Source of the DNA: Lasiosphaeria ovina
Taxonomy: Eukaryota > Ascomycota > Sordariomycetes > Sordariales > Lasiosphaeriaceae
Length of the DNA: 64,000 bases
NCBI GenBank assembly: GCA_033439765.1
Contig: JAULSN010000001.1
Location: 3,968,001 to 4,032,000 of the forward strand
Reading direction: 5' to 3'
The position numbers were made by a program, and so were the translations under genes. This document shows positions 58,690 to 64,000 of this stretch, one piece after another. Every line of letters starts with the position of its first letter. Position 1 is the stretch's first letter. The notes under the pieces are model-generated. The model made no database searches and was not told where the DNA came from. It was given only the letters and a program-made list of their open reading frames with translations.

Positions 58690-59834
58690 GCATGTACTTG
58701 TCATGATGTGCGTTGATATTAAATATGCCCCATGCTACCACGAACTAACCTGGAATATACCAAAATTTAGGCCTCAAGCCCAAGTCTTGATTCTTTGGGA
58801 ATACCTGAGAGAGATGGATGTAATTCAGTGTACAATTATGAAACTTGGGTGTCCTCGAGAGCTTTTGTCGGTGGTAATTACGGATACCTTACCTACCTGC
58901 AGGTATCCAAGATACCCCCGTGCCACAGCATATAAAGGGAACAAAGGACAAACAGTATAATATACAGAAAGGGAGAATAGTAAAACCCTCATTCTGCCTT
59001 ATTTGAACTTCAATACGCGACTTAGATTCTTCCCACCCTCCATCTCGAGAAGGCCCTCAAGGTGCACACATGCTGCAAGCTGAAGCGGCCTCTCCACTAT
59101 ACCCCGCCAACGTTTCAATGGCTGCAAGGATTGCAACGGCCGAGAACAAGCCAAATTTTTCGTCAGAACGCCACCCAGCGAATACTAGGTCTCAACTCTC
59201 TTACATTCCAGACCAACATGATATCTCTCTCTGACTCTTCCTGCTTTTCTAACGAGGGGGGTGCTCCAGCCCGCGTGGTGTCAGATCTTTGACCTCATGC
59301 GGGTTGCTGCTCTCGAGGGTTCCATGCTCGAGTCGCTTGACGACAAACAGGTTCCAAGAATCCAAGAATCCAAGCTCGCCAGACCGCCCCGCTCCGCTCA
59401 TCGGAAACCTCCCGTGGGCCCCCTCGAAGCGTATTGAGCGGTGACCAAGATCGCGGACCATGTGAGTGCTTGTATGTTTGGCGGCAATTGAACAAGCAAA
59501 CCATTACATTCGCCTTTTCATCCAATTAACCTCGACACCAAATCAACCTCGAAAGTGGTTTGCTTCTGGCTTTTGTTCTCGGGCGTTCCTCGCGCAGCCT
59601 CACGAGCCGAGAGGCCAGCCATTGATCGCACTGTTACTTGCTCTCTCATTCGCCCAACTGGTTGGCATTTCGATATCACCTAGGCTCGCCCACGACACTC
59701 GCGCGGGAGTTCTTCGCAAATTGCCATTGTCTGGCTTGGCTTGGTCTTTTCGGACCACAATCCCAAACCGGGTGGGGGTCTTCTCAAAGCCTTCCTCTTC
59801 CTCATCCCTCTCACTTCGGTCGAGCCCAGTCATA
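58690..59834. other. Intergenic region, no gene seen
   Basis: About 1.1 kb between PRP28 and the ornithine carrier. The last ~370 bp stays open in the carrier's frame but precedes its start and is probably leader. No repeats or tRNA recognised. Confidence 0.5.
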
Positions 59835-60958
59835 ATGGAGCCAACCGCGGAGGCCCAACTTACCTCCAAGCCTGAAGTCCCCATCTCCGCGACCGCATCT
59901 TCACCAGTAACCATGGAACTCAAGCCGAGGAAGGCAGTGATGGAGGCTATAGAGGATATAGCATACGGCTCAGTAAGTTACTTGGCTCACTCGGCCTCTC
60001 TGTCGAGGAAGCTGCTCCTCCATGACAAGTCACAGTGTACTACTAGTACTAATCCATCTTAAAGGTCGCTGGCGTCGTGGGCAAATATGTTGAGTACCCG
60101 TTTGACACAGTAAAGGTCCGCCTACAGTCACAGCCAGATCACCTGCCGCTCCGGTATCGAGGGCCGTTGGACTGCTTCCGCCAGTCCATTCGAGCAGATG
60201 GCTTTCTCGGCCTCTACCGTGGCATAAGCGCCCCTCTCGTGGGGGCCGCACTGGAGACGAGCAGCTTGTTTTTTTTCGAGGGTATTGGACGGGAAACCAT
60301 CTACGCCTTGGGATTTGCCCCACGCGGCCAAGATCTTCCCTTGTCGGCCATGTGGCTTACGGGCGCCTTCGCTGGCGTCTTCACTTCGTTCATCCTGACG
60401 CCCATCGAGCTAGTCAAGTGCAAGATTCAGGTCCCCGAGACGGAGTCTGGCGGTGTGGCCAAGGCATCCCTGAAGCCCCTCCAGGTCATCAAGGACGTCT
60501 TCCGCCACCAGGGCCTGCGCGGGTTCTGGCATGGACAGCTGGGGACTCTAATCAGAGAGGCTGGCGGGTGCGCCGCCTGGTTTGGTTCGAAGGAGACTGC
60601 AACCAAGCTGCTCCGCGATGCGAACGAGAAGTCGGCGAGGTCAGAGGCGGAGCTCGAGCGGATGCGTGCAACACCGCTGCCGCTTTGGCAACAGGCCGTT
60701 GCCGGTGCCTCGGCCGGCATGGCATACAACTTCCTCTTCTTCCCTGCAGACACCATCAAGTCCCGGATGCAGACCACGCCAATCGGTGACCCCGCCCAGA
60801 ACCGGTCGTTCGCAAAGGAGGGCGCGGCCCTGTGGAAGCAGGCTGGGCTGCGGGGCTTTTACAGAGGCTGCGGAGTTACGGTCCTGCGATCTGCCCCGAG
60901 TTCTGCCTTCATCTTCATGGTCTACGATGGACTCAAAAAGTACCTTCCGATGCAATAA
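59835..60958 (+). CDS. arg-13: Mitochondrial ornithine carrier (ARG-13/ORT1)
   Basis: Two exons, 59835-59972 and 60065-60958, encode 343 residues. Three mitochondrial-carrier repeats are visible by their signatures: [20 protein letters not shown] and [10 protein letters not shown], each at the end of an odd-numbered helix. [20 protein letters not shown] and [20 protein letters not shown] match the ornithine/basic amino-acid carrier branch closely. It exchanges ornithine for citrulline, protons or arginine across the inner membrane, linking mitochondrial ornithine synthesis with cytosolic arginine synthesis. The first exon ends at IEDIAYGS, joined to [14 protein letters not shown]. An alternative internal ATG (59922) would shorten the N-terminus by 29 residues. 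Confidence 0.9.
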
Positions 60959-61393
60959 GCAGACGTTTGGGGAAATGTTGCTTCTGGGGTGTCTTTTTGT
61001 TTGGTTGTTTTCCTGCATCAGAGTTGGCGAAGCAAGCGTGCATGCATAGACAGGGGGGATAGCATATACGTCGATTCCATATATTGGGACAGCGTTCGGC
61101 ATGGGATGGCGTTTTGGTTATTCGGAATTATTTGGCCACGTATGACTTGGCGGCGGGGATTTGAAGGGGCGGAGATAGTGTCGGTTACCCTTGCCGCAAT
61201 TTAAAAGAGCATACAAGCTGGATATGGAATGCACTTCCATTTTTCTATCTTTTTATACATAGAACCCGAGAGAACGGAGACACATAAAAACATAGCGTAT
61301 AAGTATATACCAAAATGACGACATGGAAGACTGGGAGCTTCGCCAGCTTTTCGTGTCATCGTGCATTGTTCATTCGGTTGCTGCTGATCCCTT
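60959..61393. other. Convergent 3' region
   Basis: 3' ends of ARG-13 and the TspO gene. Short frames only; no gene seen. Confidence 0.5.
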
Positions 61394-62170
61394 TCATTGA
61401 GCCTTTTTGGTGTCATCGAGTGTCAAATCCCAGTTGTTCAGATAGCCAGTTCCCGCAGAGAGGTAGGTAGCAAAGCCCAGCCAAGCAACGTACGGCACCA
61501 GAAGCCAGCCGGCCGTGCTATCGACGGACGATCCCCAGAGGTAGGCAAGATAGCCGTTAATTCCCAGCAGCGCCAGCACGTCGACGGTGGCCTCCACGGG
61601 CCTCCTCAGCCCAAAGAAGAGCGGCATCCACGCCAGGTTCAGCCCCAGCTGGATGCTGTACAGCGTGGCGCCATGTCTGGCCGCTGCTATGGCGGCCTAG
61701 ATGAGGTGGGCTCTGTCAACGCTCTTAAACGGTTCCGGAGAGGTGTTGGGGGGGGGGGGCGTAGGGGTGGAAATCCCCTTCCGGTGTCGATGGAGCTAGA
61801 TGAAATGTTGAAATATATCCAAGGGAAAACATACTGCAGAGTTGAGGGGCGATGTGCCGAGGTGCACGGCACGATGGGCGGCGTACCCCATGAGCCCATA
61901 CAAAACCGTCCACGCCGGGCCAAACACCCACGGGGGCGGCCGGAGCGGCGGCTGCTTCCACGAGAGATAGTCGCGCTTTGTGTCCTTGGCTATGACGGCG
62001 TTAATCTTTTTTTTTTCTTTATTCTTCTACTTTTAAAGGCCGAAGGTGCAAGACTTACGCCGCGTGCTGTACCCTACCAAGGTGCCCAGAGCAATGGGCA
62101 GCAGGACGGAGACGGGCAAGTTGTTGAAGACGGCATCGGGAAGCGTGAGCTTCGGGAGGTACGTCGTCAT
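61394..62170 (-). CDS. TspO/MBR (translocator) family membrane protein
   Basis: Three exons: 62170-62059, 61989-61835 and 61696-61394, encode 189 residues. Five hydrophobic segments are expected. Family marks are WKQPPLRPPPWVFGPAWTVL and YGLMGYAAHRAV at the 1-2 region, LYSIQLGLNLAWMPLFFG in helix 3, and a C-terminal WLGFATYLSAGTGYLNN. TspO proteins bind porphyrins and cholesterol and sit in mitochondrial or plasma membranes. The role in filamentous fungi is poorly defined. Intron 2 carries a C12 tract (G at 61748-61759). The acceptor of intron 2 was chosen to keep frame (GCC GCC ATA GCA after CTAG); a downstream CATAG would shift it. Confidence 0.9.
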
Positions 62171-63536
62171 GGTCGAGGTGGTGAGTCCCCCGCCGATCAC
62201 TCGGATATATCGCGGTCTTAGAGGGGGAAGCTGCGTTGAGAGGGGGTTGAGACGGCTGGGAATCAAATGTTGTCTGCACCAGAGTAAGGACGTGAAAAAG
62301 TGAAGTGCGCACAGCTTGGATGTGTACGTAAGTAAGGTAGGGAGTGATGATGATGACGACATGCTTTCCTTCCAAGGCTCGGGCCGATGATCCCATGCAG
62401 GTACGGGTGTTTTTAGAAAGGCATGTTTCTTACCTCGCCGTTACAGGCTCAGCTGTTTCCGGGAACTGGTGTGGTAAAACAAATAGCGTGGATAATATTG
62501 AGGCAACCTCTGAAGGCTCAAGTCTAAATCTTGAGTAACTCTTGGGAGTCATTCGCCAATTAATTCAGTGCTCAACACAAACAAGACATATATTGTCCCA
62601 GGGGCATTGTATTTATATTGCTCTCTCCTGCTCTGATAGCGATATCGATATCACGCAACCAGACAGGCTACTCTCCCGACTGCCAAGGAGCCGGAGCACG
62701 ATGTCATCCCAAGAACTCGATGCTCCGCGAGGTCCCCTCATTCCCAGATCGGGGCACTTGCAAGCCTCGGTTTCCGCCCGAAGCGGGATCAACCCCGCTG
62801 GAGAAGGTACGAAGAGCACCGCTCCGAATATCTCGACTCTGAATTGTCGTCCCATCTTTCTGAAGAGAAAACTATCTAGTATTTCCGGCGATTCCATCGC
62901 ATTGAATTTGAAAGCTGGACTCGGCGGCTGCCACGTCATTACCCCTGAATCAGACCATTGAACCGAGTACGTAAGTTCAGTCCAATTCCCGAATATTTGT
63001 TAGCGGGGGACTTTCCGAGATCCAAATGGCTTCAATGCCGTACTGCTCGCCCTAAATGGTTTTCGCCGAGGGCGGTGATAGCTATTGGAATGCCCTTGAG
63101 GTCCATCTTTGCCCTTCACATACCTACCAAATACTTTCCATGACTGGCCTATTTTGCTATAATATTGATTCTCCCCCAGTACCACACCAACAACCATTCA
63201 GGGGGACTGGGCTGAGAGCGGAGGTGCATGCTCCCCACGTTAATCCTAAAACAGCAAGGCGTGGCACCGGGCAGAGTGGACCCCTTGCGTGCGGCGAAAT
63301 CCCCACAGCTCCCTCCCGAGAACGTACGGTCCCAGCCAACAAAGCATCTCAGAGCTTCCGCATTCACGTGATTGAGAAAGGTGGCCGGACCCCCGAGAAG
63401 CGGGCGGCGATTGAGAACTCGCATCCATCCATCTTGAACCTGGCGCAGCCGCGATTTCACGAGGTCAACCTCGACGCGCGCACGTTCGCTGCTTGAGGAG
63501 TCGCACAGCTCGCACTCCATGTAATTGTTCGTTCCG
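62171..63536. other. Gene-free region containing an inverted-repeat element
   Basis: The stretch upstream of TspO has no convincing frame. A diverged copy of the inverted-repeat element occupies 62978-63214 (separate entry). Confidence 0.45.
62978..63214. mobile_element. MITE-like inverted-repeat element, copy B (decayed)
   Basis: 237-bp unit. The left end (CAGTCCAATTCCCGAATATT) and the reverse complement of the right end (CAGCCCAGTCCCCCTGAATG) match each other and both ends of copy A at 51257-51510. Aligned in reverse orientation, the interior also agrees near the AGGGCGAGC motif. Differences include C/T changes as expected of repeat-induced point mutation or old age. No TA duplication is clear here. 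Confidence 0.55.
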
Positions 63537-64000
63537 CCTTCTCTTTCTCTTATTCTTCTTTTTTCTTTTCTTCGGAAGGGTTTCTTTTCTATCTTGTATT
63601 GGGTACCTGCACCTTGTCCGTTACGGGATTACACTTGATCCAGCTGCTGGACGTTAGTTCCTACTTTCTTGTCATCGTCGTCAGTCGTCGTCCGACTCGC
63701 CCTACTCCTCCACCTCGTCTTTGCCTCTGCCTCTCCATCAATTGTCGCTGTCAGCGCAGCCCCCTCATCATCTGCCTTTGTTGGCTTGGGTTCTCCCCAG
63801 TGCGCCCGGCGGCTTCATGCGCCCAGCTGTCTGTCCCGGTCGCCTCTGCCCCATTGTCGATATCAACCTGTGTCCTCTTCTACCCATATTTGCTTCATCT
63901 CAGCCAGCCGCCAGAATTATCTTTCTAACCGCAATCATGTCGCCAAATAGTGGACACCATCTACGAGCAAGCATCCGTCCAATTTCCGGCATCACTTAGC
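63537..64000 (+). other. Pyrimidine-rich leader, possible gene start at the right edge
   Basis: Strongly CT-rich sequence (63537-63730) is followed by a T/C-rich leader and an ATG at 63937 (MSPNSGHHLRAS) that stops at 63997. This arrangement resembles the promoter and 5' UTR of a highly expressed gene reading rightward, whose first coding exon would lie beyond the window. It may equally contain nothing. Confidence 0.25.

Noticed and set aside
61660..61690. CATAG acceptor in TspO intron 2
   Set aside because: Would break the reading frame; the CTAG acceptor at 61697-61698 keeps the conserved segment in frame.

Overview
This window looks like nuclear DNA of a filamentous ascomycete, most likely a sordariomycete close to Sordariales/Chaetomiaceae. 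The reasons are short introns (about 50-140 nt) with GTANGT-type donors and CTAAC/CTGAC branch sites, C-ending codon preference, and orthologues typical of that group such as a PRD-4/CHK2 kinase and an ARG-13 ornithine carrier. I reconstructed 21 protein-coding genes on both strands. There is no rRNA, intact tRNA, CRISPR array, prophage or biosynthetic cluster. The genes are mainly conserved housekeeping functions separated by gene-poor stretches of 1-5 kb.

Layout, left to right. A giant, mostly disordered, possibly tail-anchored protein (996-6650, +). SEC20 (7481-8949, -) diverging from mitochondrial ribosomal mL53 (9765-10148, +). Inorganic pyrophosphatase (10525-11650, -, with a possible mitochondrial extension to 12064). 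A C2/Munc13-type protein (13275-17533, -). A BAR-PH-ArfGAP protein of the Csx2 family (20102-24018, +). A CHK2/PRD-4 checkpoint kinase (26106-28312, -). eIF3m (30389-31740, +). UMP kinase (32333-32995, -). A small mitochondrial-type membrane protein (33357-33885, -). A four-TM membrane protein (34813-36451, -). A 5.2-kb gene-free stretch. eIF2-gamma (41704-43451, +) converging on an aftiphilin/Laa2-like clathrin adaptor accessory protein (43776-45700, -). Nucleoporin NSP1 (46841-48986, +). ATPase inhibitor IF1 (49363-50022, -). 14-3-3 (52660-53706, +, with a long 5'UTR intron). DPH4 (54375-54992, -). mL59 (55542-56196, -) diverging from PRP28 (56536-58689, +). ARG-13/ORT1 carrier (59835-60958, +). 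A TspO/MBR protein (61394-62170, -). The last 1.8 kb holds an old inverted-repeat element and a pyrimidine-rich leader that may belong to a gene starting at the right edge.

Functional themes are translation (eIF3m, eIF2-gamma, DPH4, mL53, mL59), membrane traffic (SEC20, Munc13-like, ArfGAP, aftiphilin-like), mitochondria (mL53, mL59, IF1, ARG-13, TspO, the small TM protein, perhaps a pyrophosphatase isoform), nuclear transport and splicing (NSP1, PRP28), and checkpoint/signalling (PRD-4, 14-3-3). Neighbours do not form an obvious pathway cluster. The least expected observations are two diverged copies of a ~240-bp inverted-repeat (MITE-like) element, a candidate leaky-scanning dual-targeted pyrophosphatase, a possible N-terminal extension of eIF3m, C-homopolymer tracts on the sense strand of several introns and UTRs, and the uncharacterised giant protein. 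Exon boundaries were derived by hand from splice motifs, frame and family conservation. No database search was possible.
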